NCBI RefSeq assembly: GCF_014191305.1
Contig: NZ_JACHWJ010000001.1
Coordinates: 930,001-994,000, forward strand
Direction: 5' to 3'
Source of the DNA: Pseudoclavibacter helvolus
Lineage (GTDB): Bacteria; Actinomycetota; Actinomycetes; Actinomycetales; Microbacteriaceae
Length of the DNA stretch: 64,000 bases
The position numbers and the translations under genes were made by a program. Below are positions 9,599 through 17,256 of this stretch, piece by piece. The notes beneath the pieces are model-generated. The model saw only the letters and a list, made by a program, of their open reading frames with translations, did no database searches and had not been told where the DNA came from. Position 1 is the first letter of the stretch, and every line of letters starts with the position of its first letter.

Positions 9599-11051
9599 GG
9601 CTCTTGGGACATCCGGTGGGGTGAGGCTCGCCGGGTGAGGTGTGGCGGTCGGGGTCGAGGTCCCCGAGGATCAGAAGCGCTAACTCACTGATCTTCACGA
9701 GGACCTCAACGTGCTTCACCCTACTTCCGTGCGCCCTGACGTGCGCTCTTCCTGTCCGTGTTCCCGCTGTGATCTGTTGCTCGGCATCGATGGTGTGCAT
9801 GTCGAGCATGTCGACCGCCGTGATGACGTGTTGGTGGTGACGGTCTCGAGCCCCGCGACGCCGGCCGGGTGCCCGTCGTGCGGTGTCATCGCGACTGGAC
9901 GAGGGCGTCGACGACGAGTACTTCATGATGTGCCCGGCGCGACGCGAGTGCGCATCTGGTGGCGGCAGCGCGTGTGGCGCTGTGACGAGGAAGACTGCGC
10001 GCGGAAGACGTTCGTGGAGCAACTGCCGACCCTTGTCGCGCCGCGAGGATCGATCACGAAGCGCGGCATCGACTGGGCGCTCTGGCAGCTGCGCCGCGAA
10101 CACGCCACGATTTCGGGGCTTGCCCGGCAGCTGGGCACGTCGTGGAAAACGGTATGGCGGGCCATCGAACCCCGACTCATCACGCTCGCCGCCGATGAGT
10201 CCCGGTTCGAGAACGTCACCACCCTCGGTGTCGATGAGCATGTCTGGCACCACGTCGATGCCCGCAAGCGGGGCCCGAAAGAGCTGACCGGCATGGTCGA
10301 TCTGACCCGCGACGTGCACGGGAACACCAAGGCCAGACTCCTCGACCTCGTGCCCGGCCGATCGGGGAAGGTCTACGCAACCTGGCTGGGTGAGCGAGGC
10401 GACGCCTTCCGGAAAACCGTGGAAGTCGCGGCGTTGGATCCGTTCGCGGGCTACAAGACCGCGATCGATGACCAGCTCGACGATGCCGTCGCGGTGCTCG
10501 ACGCGTTCCACGTCGTGAAGCTCGGCACCGCGGCCGTGGACGAGGTCCGACGCCGCGTCCAGCAAGACACCCTCGGACACCGCGGCCGCAAGGGCGACCC
10601 GCTCTACGGCATCCAGACCATCCTCCGCGCCGGAGCGGAGAACCTCACCGACAAGCAACACACCCGCCTGACCGCGGCGATCGATGCCGACCCCGCCCAC
10701 GATGAAGTGTTCATCGCCTGGCAGTGCGCGCAGCAACTACGCTCCGCGTACCGCCAGAAGCATCTCACCGAGGGGCGCAGAATGGCCGAGCACGTCACCG
10801 ACCGGTTCCATACCTGCCCGATCCCCGAGATCGCCCGCCTCGGCCGGACCCTGCGCCGGTGGCGGTCAGCGTTCCTCGCGTACTTCACCACCAACCGCGC
10901 GAACAACGGCGGCACCGAAGCCGTGAACGGCATCATCGAGCTCCACCGACGCCCCGCCCGCGGCTACCGCAATCGACACAACTACCGACTCCGCATGCTC
11001 CTCGCCGCAGGAGGCCTCACTTCATGACCCCCACCCAATGTCCGAAGAGCC
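9599..11051 (+). mobile_element. ISL3-family insertion sequence, copy 1
   Basis: 1,453 bp. Imperfect terminal inverted repeats of about 26 bp: the left end begins ggctcttgggacatccgg and the right end, read from outside, begins ggctcttcggacattggg. One transposase gene fills most of it. No difference from copy 2 was noticed, which indicates very recent duplication. Confidence 0.93.
9711..11027 (+). CDS. ISL3-family transposase (copy 1)
   Basis: 438 residues, starting at a GTG behind GAGGA. An N-terminal zinc-finger segment (CPSCG at about residue 54) and a helix-turn-helix (ISGLARQLGTSWKTVWRAI) precede the DDE catalytic region. Candidate acidic residues are Asp in TLGVDEHVW, Asp in AVLDAFHVVK, and Glu in GTEAVNGIIE near the C-terminus, as in ISL3 transposases. 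Full length with no stop, so probably active. Its frame ends 24 bp before the element's right end. Confidence 0.95.
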   Translation: MLHPTSVRPDVRSSCPCSRCDLLLGIDGVHVEHVDRRDDVLVVTVSSPATPAGCPSCGVIATGRGRRRRVLHDVPGATRVRIWWRQRVWRCDEEDCARKTFVEQLPTLVAPRGSITKRGIDWALWQLRREHATISGLARQLGTSWKTVWRAIEPRLITLAADESRFENVTTLGVDEHVWHHVDARKRGPKELTGMVDLTRDVHGNTKARLLDLVPGRSGKVYATWLGERGDAFRKTVEVAALDPFAGYKTAIDDQLDDAVAVLDAFHVVKLGTAAVDEVRRRVQQDTLGHRGRKGDPLYGIQTILRAGAENLTDKQHTRLTAAIDADPAHDEVFIAWQCAQQLRSAYRQKHLTEGRRMAEHVTDRFHTCPIPEIARLGRTLRRWRSAFLAYFTTNRANNGGTEAVNGIIELHRRPARGYRNRHNYRLRMLLAAGGLTS

Positions 11052-11074
11052 TGATTGGTTGGCCCGGACGCCGG

Positions 11075-11380
11075 TCAGCGGGAGCCGCTGCTTCGGAGCA
11101 GTTCATCCACGCGCGCGCGGTCGATCTCGAGAATGAGGGCGATGTCGCTGCTGGCGTAGCCCTCACGGTGCATCGCTGCCACTGCAGTCGTGAGGCGTGT
11201 GTCGGCCACAAGCTGCGCATGCTCCGCTCCCTCAGACGCAGTCTTCGCCGCGGCAATCGTTTCGTTGAGAGCGCCGAAGTCGAACGAGACGGAGAGGCTG
11301 GTCGCACTGTGGTCGAGGCCAGGATGGCGCGTCTCGAGGTAGTCGAGGACCTGTCGCGCAGCGTCACCAAGCGTCGCCCC
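11075..11380 (-). pseudogene. 3' part of a HicB-like small regulator gene, interrupted by IS21
   Basis: Encodes the C-terminal about 101 residues of a small protein, with GDAARQVLDYLETRHPGLDH followed by a helix-rich ALNETIAAAKTASEGAEHAQ region and a terminal helix-turn-helix-like YASSDIALILEIDRARVDELL. Joined to 13721-13798 after removal of the IS21 element and one ttgg, it gives one frame of 127 codons plus stop with ...DDVTQ-GATLGD... across the junction. The layout (short beta N-terminus with W..HL, then a helical tail) resembles HicB-like antitoxins of actinobacteria; that family call is tentative. No toxin partner is seen beside it. Confidence 0.65.
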
Positions 11381-11519
11381 TTGGTGACGGCGCTCACTGA
11401 AATTCCTCGGTTCTGCTCATCGAAATTCCCCACTCTGGGTTGCTCCGCCGCATGAGGCGGGCCTTCCTCGATGCTGGTGGTCTCTGACCACACACCAGCC
11501 CGAGGAAGGCCCTGTTCTC

Positions 11520-12848
11520 ATGCTCTCAGAGAGGAGCAGCGTGGACATCCACGCTCTGAAACGGCAGGGGATGACGATCAGCGAGATCGCCCGCCGCACT
11601 AACCATGACCGCAAGACCATCCGCGCGTATCTGAACGGTGAACGCCAGCCCGGGATGCGTGAGCGCACCATCCCGGACTCGTTCGACGCGTTCGTCGACT
11701 ACGCCACCGCGAGACTGACCGAGGACCCGCACCTGTGGGCGGTGGCGCTGCTCGACGAGCTGCGACCGCTCGGTTACGAGGGGTCGTATCCGACGCTGAC
11801 GCGGCAGATTCGTGCCCGCGGGCTGCGTCCGGCGTGCACCGCGTGCGCGCACGTCACCAAGCGCGCATACGCGGTCATCGAGCACCCGCCCGGGGAGGAG
11901 ACCCAGTTCGACTGGGTCGAGATGCCCGACCCGCCCGCGCATTGGGGGTTCGGACGCAAGACCGCGTATGTCCTGGTCGGGTCGCTCGCGCACTCGGGTG
12001 TCTGGCGGGGCGTGATCTCCCCGTCGATGGACACCCCGCACCTGCTCGCCGCGATGACGACCCTGCTCGCCCTGCTGGGCGGGCTCACGAAGACCTGGCG
12101 GTTCGACCGGATGCGGACGGTCCTGGACCACCGCACCGGCGACCTGGTCCCGCAGTTCGCCGCGTTCGCGAAGCACCACGGCGTCACCGCGGTGGTCTGC
12201 CGGCCGAGGTCGGGGAACAGGAAGGGCGTGGTCGAGAAGAACAATCACACCGCCGCGCAACGCTGGTGGCGGACCTTGCCCGACGACCTCACCCTCGAGC
12301 AAGCGCAGGCCAGCCTGAACACGTTCGCCGCAGGGCAGGACGACCGGCGGCGTGAGGGCGAGCTCGGGACGACGACAGCGTCCGCCCTGTTCGTGAACGA
12401 GCGGCTCAGACCGCTACCTGCGGTTGTGTTCCCTGTGATCATCACAGAGGAGCGCACCGCGACCCGGCAAGCGCTGATCGACTGGCGCGGGAATCGCTAC
12501 TCCGTCCCGCCCGAACTCGCCGCCGCGAAAGTCGAGGTCCGGCAGCGGCTCGGCGCGGACATCATCGACATCGCCACCGCATCGGGGACGGTCGTCGCCC
12601 GCCACCAGGTCGCCGAACCCGGCCTCGGCGTCACGATCCGCGACAGCGGCCATGTCACCGCACTGGAGGCCATCGCGATGGCGTCAGCGACACCAGGACG
12701 CCCGCACCGCCGCAAAGAACGCATCCCACCCGGCAGGGCCGCGCTGCGCGCTGCCGCAGCCCTCACCAGCGCTGCAGCGCAGCCTTCGACCGTGATCAGC
12801 CTGGCCGTTTACGAGCAGGCCGCGAAGAACAGGAACACCCTCCGATGA
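11520..12848 (+). CDS. istA: IS21-family transposase IstA
   Basis: 442 residues. An N-terminal helix-turn-helix (GMTISEIARRTNHDRKTIRAYL, residues about 18-39) recognises the element ends. The DDE core has Asp in QFDWVEM, the second acidic region around FDRMRTVLD, and Glu in GNRKGVVEKNNH. A C-terminal beta-barrel-like segment begins near RQALIDWRGNRYSVP. Frame intact over the family's usual length. It ends in ATGA, overlapping istB, so translation of the two is coupled. Confidence 0.94.
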   Translation: MLSERSSVDIHALKRQGMTISEIARRTNHDRKTIRAYLNGERQPGMRERTIPDSFDAFVDYATARLTEDPHLWAVALLDELRPLGYEGSYPTLTRQIRARGLRPACTACAHVTKRAYAVIEHPPGEETQFDWVEMPDPPAHWGFGRKTAYVLVGSLAHSGVWRGVISPSMDTPHLLAAMTTLLALLGGLTKTWRFDRMRTVLDHRTGDLVPQFAAFAKHHGVTAVVCRPRSGNRKGVVEKNNHTAAQRWWRTLPDDLTLEQAQASLNTFAAGQDDRRREGELGTTTASALFVNERLRPLPAVVFPVIITEERTATRQALIDWRGNRYSVPPELAAAKVEVRQRLGADIIDIATASGTVVARHQVAEPGLGVTIRDSGHVTALEAIAMASATPGRPHRRKERIPPGRAALRAAAALTSAAAQPSTVISLAVYEQAAKNRNTLR

Positions 12849-13657
12849 CCACAACCACAGCCACCACGACGGCAGCGAGCGTCTATCAATAGCTGCGCGG
12901 CCACCTCACCGACCTGAAACTCGCCGACGCCGCGGACGCCCTCCCCGCCGTCCTCGACCAGGCGCAAGCCGAAGGATGGACCCTGACGCAGGCCCTCGAG
13001 CACCTACTGCGAGTCGAGGTCACCGCCACCGACGCCCGCCGCTTGGCTGGCCGGTTCCGTTTCGCGAACCTCCCCACCGGGCAGACCCTGGACGACTTCG
13101 ATCACGACGCCGCATCCGGCATCGACCGGTCGCTGCTGGCCGAGCTCGGCACCTGCCGGTTCATCGACACCGCCACCAACGTGCTCCTGATCGGCCCGCC
13201 CGGCGTCGGGAAGACCCACATCGCCACCGGCCTCGGCCACGCCGCCGTCACCGCCGGCTACCGCGTCTACTTCACCTCCGCCGCCGACCTCGCCGCCCGC
13301 TGCCACCGCGCCGCGATCGAAGGCAAGTGGTCGACGATGATGCGTTTCTTCGCCGGTCCGACCCTGCTCATCATCGACGAGCTTGGCTACCTGCCACTAC
13401 CCGGCGAGGCCGCCTCAGCCTTGTTCCAGGTCATCAACCAGCGCTACCTGAAGACCTCCATCGTGATCACCACGAACCGGCCGGTCGGAGCCTGGGGCGA
13501 GATCCTCGGCGACACCACCGTCGCCGCAGCCATGCTCGACCGGCTCTTGCACCGATCCGTCGTGATCACCCTCGATGGAGCCTCTTACCGGCTCCGCCAC
13601 CACGCCACCGCCGCAGACGAACTCCGCCGCGTCACGACCGGCACGAACCTGCGCTAA
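12845..13657 (+). pseudogene. istB: IS21-family helper ATPase IstB with an early amber codon
   Basis: In the istB frame, beginning at the ATG that overlaps the istA stop, codon 16 is TAG (12890-12892) in TASVYQ-stop-LRGHL, where related proteins normally have Gln. The rest of the frame is open and well conserved: Walker A GPPGVGKTH, Walker B LLIIDELGYL, and a sensor-like VITTNRP. IstB is the AAA+ partner that selects targets for IstA. The first in-frame ATG after the stop, at 13043, would lose about 66 residues of the N-terminal domain, so this copy is probably not self-mobile unless the stop is suppressed or a non-ATG start is used. Confidence 0.85.
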
Positions 13658-13720
13658 CCTGACCACGCGACCTGAGGAATTCCGATGAGCAACTCTGGGG
13701 AATTTCGATGAGCGCCATCA

Positions 13721-13798
13721 TTGGGTCACGTCGTCTGGCCCAAGGTGGAACTCCCATCCGCCTTGCCACCGCTTTGCAAGTACTGCGACTTCTGACAT
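13721..13798 (-). pseudogene. 5' part of the HicB-like gene interrupted by IS21
   Basis: Encodes the first 26 residues (MSEVAVLAKRWQGGWEFHLG and PDDVTQ) of the protein whose remainder is at 11075-11380. The frame meets a stop TGA at once inside the IS21 end. The beta-strand pattern with conserved Trp and the GPDDVTQ turn is what suggests a HicB-like fold. Too short to function alone. Confidence 0.65.
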
Positions 13799-14121
13799 GA
13801 CGTGCCCCCTGTCTGTGCGAGGCGTCTCCGCCTGCCACTGTTTCTGGAAGCCCAGTCTGTCGCTTACTCACTCCAGGAAGTGGGGTCTCCTGTCGACTGT
13901 GGATAAGTCGCGCTGCTGCCTGGTGAGCGTGGGGCGGGCCGTGGCAGAGCACCACCGTCTCCGGTCCTTGGGGTGCTACCTTGACCTCATCATGATCGGC
14001 CCGCTCGCCTCACGGCTCGGGCTGATTTTCTTTTCCGGCGGGCGTGGCGCGGCCGATGTGGTCTTGCGCGGCGACGGTGATGACTGGCATGGCCCCTGCC
14101 TTTCCGGCTTGATGGAGCTGG
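13799..14121. other. 323-bp stretch upstream of the broken HicB-like gene
   Basis: Between the HicB-like start and the DUF2130 stop, both read leftwards. Short open frames occur but none has a ribosome site or family resemblance. One perfect DnaA-box nonamer (13898-13906, minus strand ttatccaca) is present without partners. No terminator or promoter could be argued convincingly. Confidence 0.4.
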
Positions 14122-15582
14122 TTACTCCGAGGCGGAGCTGTCGTTCGATTCGATTCCGGGTGCCGAAGCGGATGTTGTGGGCGGCTCCAGCTCGCCACTC
14201 GCGAGCTCCGCGAACTTACGTGTCATCGTGGGGTTGCCGCGAGTGAGCTTCTTGATGGTCACGTCTTGCGCTTTGTCGTTGGCGATGCGGAGGTTGCGGT
14301 CCGAGCTGATGAGAGCTTCTTTCACCTTGTTGAGTCGGACTATTGCCTTGTCGATCTCGTCGATGGCTTCCTGCGATTTGCGGGTGTGCAGTTCCCAGTT
14401 CCTCGCGAACGACTGCTGGAACGTGGTGAGGTGCTCCTCGAAATGCGTGACGTCGACGTTCTGCGCTTTCACCGACGCAAGTTCCGCCTTGTACTGCAGC
14501 GCCCCACTCGCGGCGGTGCGAAGCAGGCTGATGAGGGGGATGAAGAACTGTGGTCGAACGACGTACATCTTCGGGTAGCGGTGGGACACGTCGACGATGC
14601 CCGTGTTGTACAGCTCGCTGTCTGGTTCGAGGAGGGACACGAGGACGGCGTATTCGCATCCCTTTTCCGTGCGGTCTTTGTCGAGCTCCTTGAGGAAGTC
14701 CTCGTTGCGCTTCTTCGTGGCGGTGCCGTCAGCCTCGTTTTTCATTTCGAACATGATCGACACGATTTCGGTGCCGTTGTTGTCGGAGTCCCGGAAAATG
14801 TAGTCGCCCTTGCTGCCGCTTCGCGCGTCGTTGTCCTTCTCGAAGTAGGCGTTCGGGAAGGCGGTAGCGCGGATCTGGTTGAAGAGCGTCTCGCAGTGAA
14901 TCTCGAGGGTTTCACCGAGCATCTTCGTGGAGAGGCGCGCCTTCATGTCCTTGAGGCGCTCGATAGCGTCGTCGCGATCTTTGAGCTGCGTCTCGTACTT
15001 GTCCTTCAGTGAACTCTCGACAAGCTTCTTCTCGAGGGCGGCCCGCTCGAGCCCGCTCTTCAGTTCGTCGCGTTCCTTCTCGACGGCACCCACGGCTTCG
15101 TTGACGGCGAGCTTCTTTGCCGTTTCCAGCGACTCAAGTTTGGCTTTGAGGCTCTGAATTTCGGCTTCCTTAGCGGATGCGGCCTGCTGCAGTTCGCTTG
15201 TCCGCTTTGCTTCGGCGAGTGCTTCGGCCGCTTTGCGCTCCTGCTTCGTGGTCGCGAGCTCGCTCGTCAGGGAGTCGCGTTCCTTCTCGACCTTCTGCAG
15301 CGCCTCGGCGATCGCGAGCTTCTGCGTGACGTCACCCGCGTCGAGTCTCGCCTTCAGTTCCTGGAGTTCCGCGTTCTTTTTCGCCGCGGCGGCCTCAAAC
15401 TCCTGCGAGACCTTCGCCTGCGCCAGTTCGATCTCGGCGCGTTTCGTGGCCTCGGCAAGCTCGAGCCGCTCGTGGAGATCCTTCTCGAACTCACCGTCGC
15501 GGACCTGCTTCACGATGTCGGCGTATCCGGCCTCGTCGATCGTGAACGCCTTGTGGCAGTGGGGGCAGGTGATCTCGTGCAT
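14122..15582 (-). CDS. DUF2130 protein: zinc-ribbon, long coiled coil and PD-(D/E)XK-like domain
   Basis: 486 residues. The N-terminus has a CPHCH knuckle ([10 protein letters not shown]), then about 200 residues of heptad-rich coiled coil (repeated [21 protein letters not shown] patterns). The C-terminal half carries the DUF2130 core, where GDYIF, the later EMKN (an ExK pair) and YAVLVSLLE make a plausible restriction-like nuclease fold. Start at 15582 has AAGGAGA upstream; the longer frame to 15627 has none. Function is unknown; nucleic-acid processing or defence would fit the domains but is not shown. It is passenger cargo of the composite transposon. Confidence 0.85.
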   Translation of the reverse strand: MHEITCPHCHKAFTIDEAGYADIVKQVRDGEFEKDLHERLELAEATKRAEIELAQAKVSQEFEAAAAKKNAELQELKARLDAGDVTQKLAIAEALQKVEKERDSLTSELATTKQERKAAEALAEAKRTSELQQAASAKEAEIQSLKAKLESLETAKKLAVNEAVGAVEKERDELKSGLERAALEKKLVESSLKDKYETQLKDRDDAIERLKDMKARLSTKMLGETLEIHCETLFNQIRATAFPNAYFEKDNDARSGSKGDYIFRDSDNNGTEIVSIMFEMKNEADGTATKKRNEDFLKELDKDRTEKGCEYAVLVSLLEPDSELYNTGIVDVSHRYPKMYVVRPQFFIPLISLLRTAASGALQYKAELASVKAQNVDVTHFEEHLTTFQQSFARNWELHTRKSQEAIDEIDKAIVRLNKVKEALISSDRNLRIANDKAQDVTIKKLTRGNPTMTRKFAELASGELEPPTTSASAPGIESNDSSASE

Positions 15583-15794
15583 GGAACGGTCTCCTTCAAG
15601 TCGAGGCTCTGGACAAAATGGTCGCACGGTCGAGGGAACTCTTCGCAGTTGCCCACAGCCCCGCCGTGTTTCGGGCCCGAGGTGGGCCCCGCGCGATCAC
15701 TCTGGAACGGTTCACCTAACTTGCATCCGGTCTTCCACGAAGAGTAGAACAGTGGCGTGTGCGCCGAGGCACACGCTCAAAGTTTGGAGACGCT

Positions 15795-16979
15795 GTGCTG
15801 TCAGAGAAGTCCCGCCCCGTGATCGAAGCGACGCTGCCCCTCGTGGCTGAGCGCATCTCGCACATCACCCCCGTCTTCTACCAGCGCATGTTCGCGGCCC
15901 ACCCCGAGCTGCTCGACGGTGTCTTCAACCGCGCCAACCAGAGCAGCGGAGAACAGCCGCAGGCCCTCGCCGGCAGCATCGGTGTGTTCGCGACGTACCT
16001 CATCCAGAACCCAGATGCGCTGCCAGAGCGCATGCTCGCCCGCATCGCCCACCGTCACACGTCGCTCGGCATCACCGCCGACCAGTACCAGATCGTCTAC
16101 GACAACCTGTTCTCCGCCATCGCCGACGACCTCGCCGAAGTCATCACCCCGGAGATCGCGGAAGCTTGGACGGAGGTGTACTGGCTCATGGCCGACGCCC
16201 TCATCTCTATCGAACGTGACCTCTACGCATCCCAAGCGAACGACAAAATGTGGATGCCGTGGCGAGTCGCCGAGAAGCGGCCCGCAGGGGCCGACGCAAT
16301 CACGTTTGTGCTCGAACCAGCCGATGAGACCCCCGTCACGCCCGCACTGCCGGGCCAGTACGTCAGCGTGAAAGTTGAACTCGAAGACGGCCTCCACCAG
16401 GCCCGCCAGTACTCGCTCATGGGCGACGCCGGCCTCTCGCGCGTCTTTACGAGCAAACTCGATGAGCTCGGTGAGGTGTCTCCCGTGCTCCACAACCGCA
16501 TCCAGGTTGGCGACGTGCTCGAAATCTCGAACCCCTACGGCGAGGTGGTGCTCGATGACAGCGAAGGGCCTGTGATCCTCGCGTCGGCGGGCATTGGATG
16601 TACCCCTTCGGCTTCCATGCTCCGCGCGTTAGTCAACGCGGGGTCAGAGCGCGAGGTCCTCCTCCTCCACGCCGACCGCAGCCACGACGCGTGGGCGCTC
16701 TCCGAGCAGATGCGCGCCGACCTCTCCCGCCTCGGCACCGCCAACGCCCACGTCTGGCTCGAGGACGCATCCACCGGCCACGAACTGGCTGGGGTCCATA
16801 AGGTGCGAGAAGGGTTCATGAACCTCGACGACGTGGAACTGCCAGCACAAGCCACCATGTACTTGTGCGGGCCGATGCCCTTCATGAAGGCGATCCGCAA
16901 CCAAGCGATCAACGCAGGAGTGCCCGCTGGGAGCATCCACTACGAGATCTTCGGCCCAGACTCCTGGCTCGCCGACTGA
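15795..16979 (+). CDS. hmp: flavohaemoglobin (nitric oxide dioxygenase)
   Basis: 394 residues, GTG start with TTGGAG six bases upstream. The globin domain (about 1-140) has distal Tyr29 in VFYQRMF, Gln54 in NQSSGEQPQAL, and proximal His88 in RIAHRHTSLGI. The ferredoxin-reductase half shows the FAD-binding RQYSLMG, NAD(P)-binding IGCTPSASML and the C-terminal YLCGPMPFM and HYEIFGP, all as in Hmp. It oxidises NO to nitrate with O2 and NADH, protecting from nitrosative stress. It diverges from the DUF2130 gene across a 212-bp gap and is carried inside the composite transposon, so NO resistance is potentially mobile. Confidence 0.96.
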   Translation: MLSEKSRPVIEATLPLVAERISHITPVFYQRMFAAHPELLDGVFNRANQSSGEQPQALAGSIGVFATYLIQNPDALPERMLARIAHRHTSLGITADQYQIVYDNLFSAIADDLAEVITPEIAEAWTEVYWLMADALISIERDLYASQANDKMWMPWRVAEKRPAGADAITFVLEPADETPVTPALPGQYVSVKVELEDGLHQARQYSLMGDAGLSRVFTSKLDELGEVSPVLHNRIQVGDVLEISNPYGEVVLDDSEGPVILASAGIGCTPSASMLRALVNAGSEREVLLLHADRSHDAWALSEQMRADLSRLGTANAHVWLEDASTGHELAGVHKVREGFMNLDDVELPAQATMYLCGPMPFMKAIRNQAINAGVPAGSIHYEIFGPDSWLAD

Positions 16980-16996
16980 CCGAACGCTGGCGGGCG

Positions 16997-17076
16997 GTGA
17001 CCAACTTCCGGGACGAGACACTGCACGGGCTGCGCTTCCTGCGCGTCCCGTTGATCTCGTCCCGGAAGTTGGTCAC
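16997..17076. repeat. 22-bp perfect inverted repeat around a 36-base centre
   Basis: Arms 16997-17018 and 17055-17076 (gtgaccaacttccgggacga and two more bases) are exact reverse complements. They lie 17 bp after the hmp stop, so the structure could end its transcript, but there is no T-tract. The length and perfection look more like a small palindromic repeat element than a standard terminator. Confidence 0.75.
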
Positions 17077-17160
17077 GCCGACACTCCTCCGGCGCCGCTC
17101 TGCGAAATGTGGGCGATAGGGACGAAGGGGCCGCCCAGGGGCTCTGCGTAGCGTGGTCAA

Positions 17161-17256
17161 ATGGCTGAATCCGAAGGCACCACAAGCGCAGAAGGCTCGG
17201 GCAAGAACTCCGTCAACGCGGTGGGTATTGGCATTGCGTTGGGTCTGCCCTTTGGG
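17161..17256 (+). pseudogene. 5' fragment of a small glycine-rich membrane-protein gene, cut by ISL3 copy 2
   Basis: Encodes MAESEGTTSAEGSGKNSVNA followed by VGIGIALGLPFG, 32 codons ending exactly at the left end of ISL3 copy 2 (17257). The Ser/Gly-rich start and the glycine-zipper VGIGIALGLPFG are typical of short actinobacterial membrane proteins. The remaining part is not on the far side of the insertion sequence, where aldO resumes. So this gene was cut at the element's previous location and carried along. Confidence 0.7.

Larger units (their letters stand above)
11385..13720 (+). mobile_element. IS21-family insertion sequence
   Basis: 2,336 bp. The ends are inverted repeats: left tgacggcgctcactgaaatt, right (read from outside) tgatggcgctcatcgaaatt. 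The motif gctcatcgaaattcccca recurs just inside both ends, as expected for the multiple end repeats of IS21 elements. Flanked by a 4-bp duplication ttgg (11381-11384 and 13721-13724). It carries istA and istB with the usual ATGA overlap. It interrupts a HicB-like gene. Confidence 0.92.

Noticed and set aside
9162-10736. 524-codon minus-strand frame through ISL3 copy 1
   Set aside because: Only the last 145 codons are aldO; the remainder is antisense of the transposase.
13898-13906. perfect DnaA box (minus strand ttatccaca)
   Set aside because: Only one copy, no other boxes or AT-rich region nearby; likely chance.
14010-14198. 62-codon minus-strand frame downstream of DUF2130
   Set aside because: Overlaps the DUF2130 end in another frame, with no ribosome site or recognisable fold.
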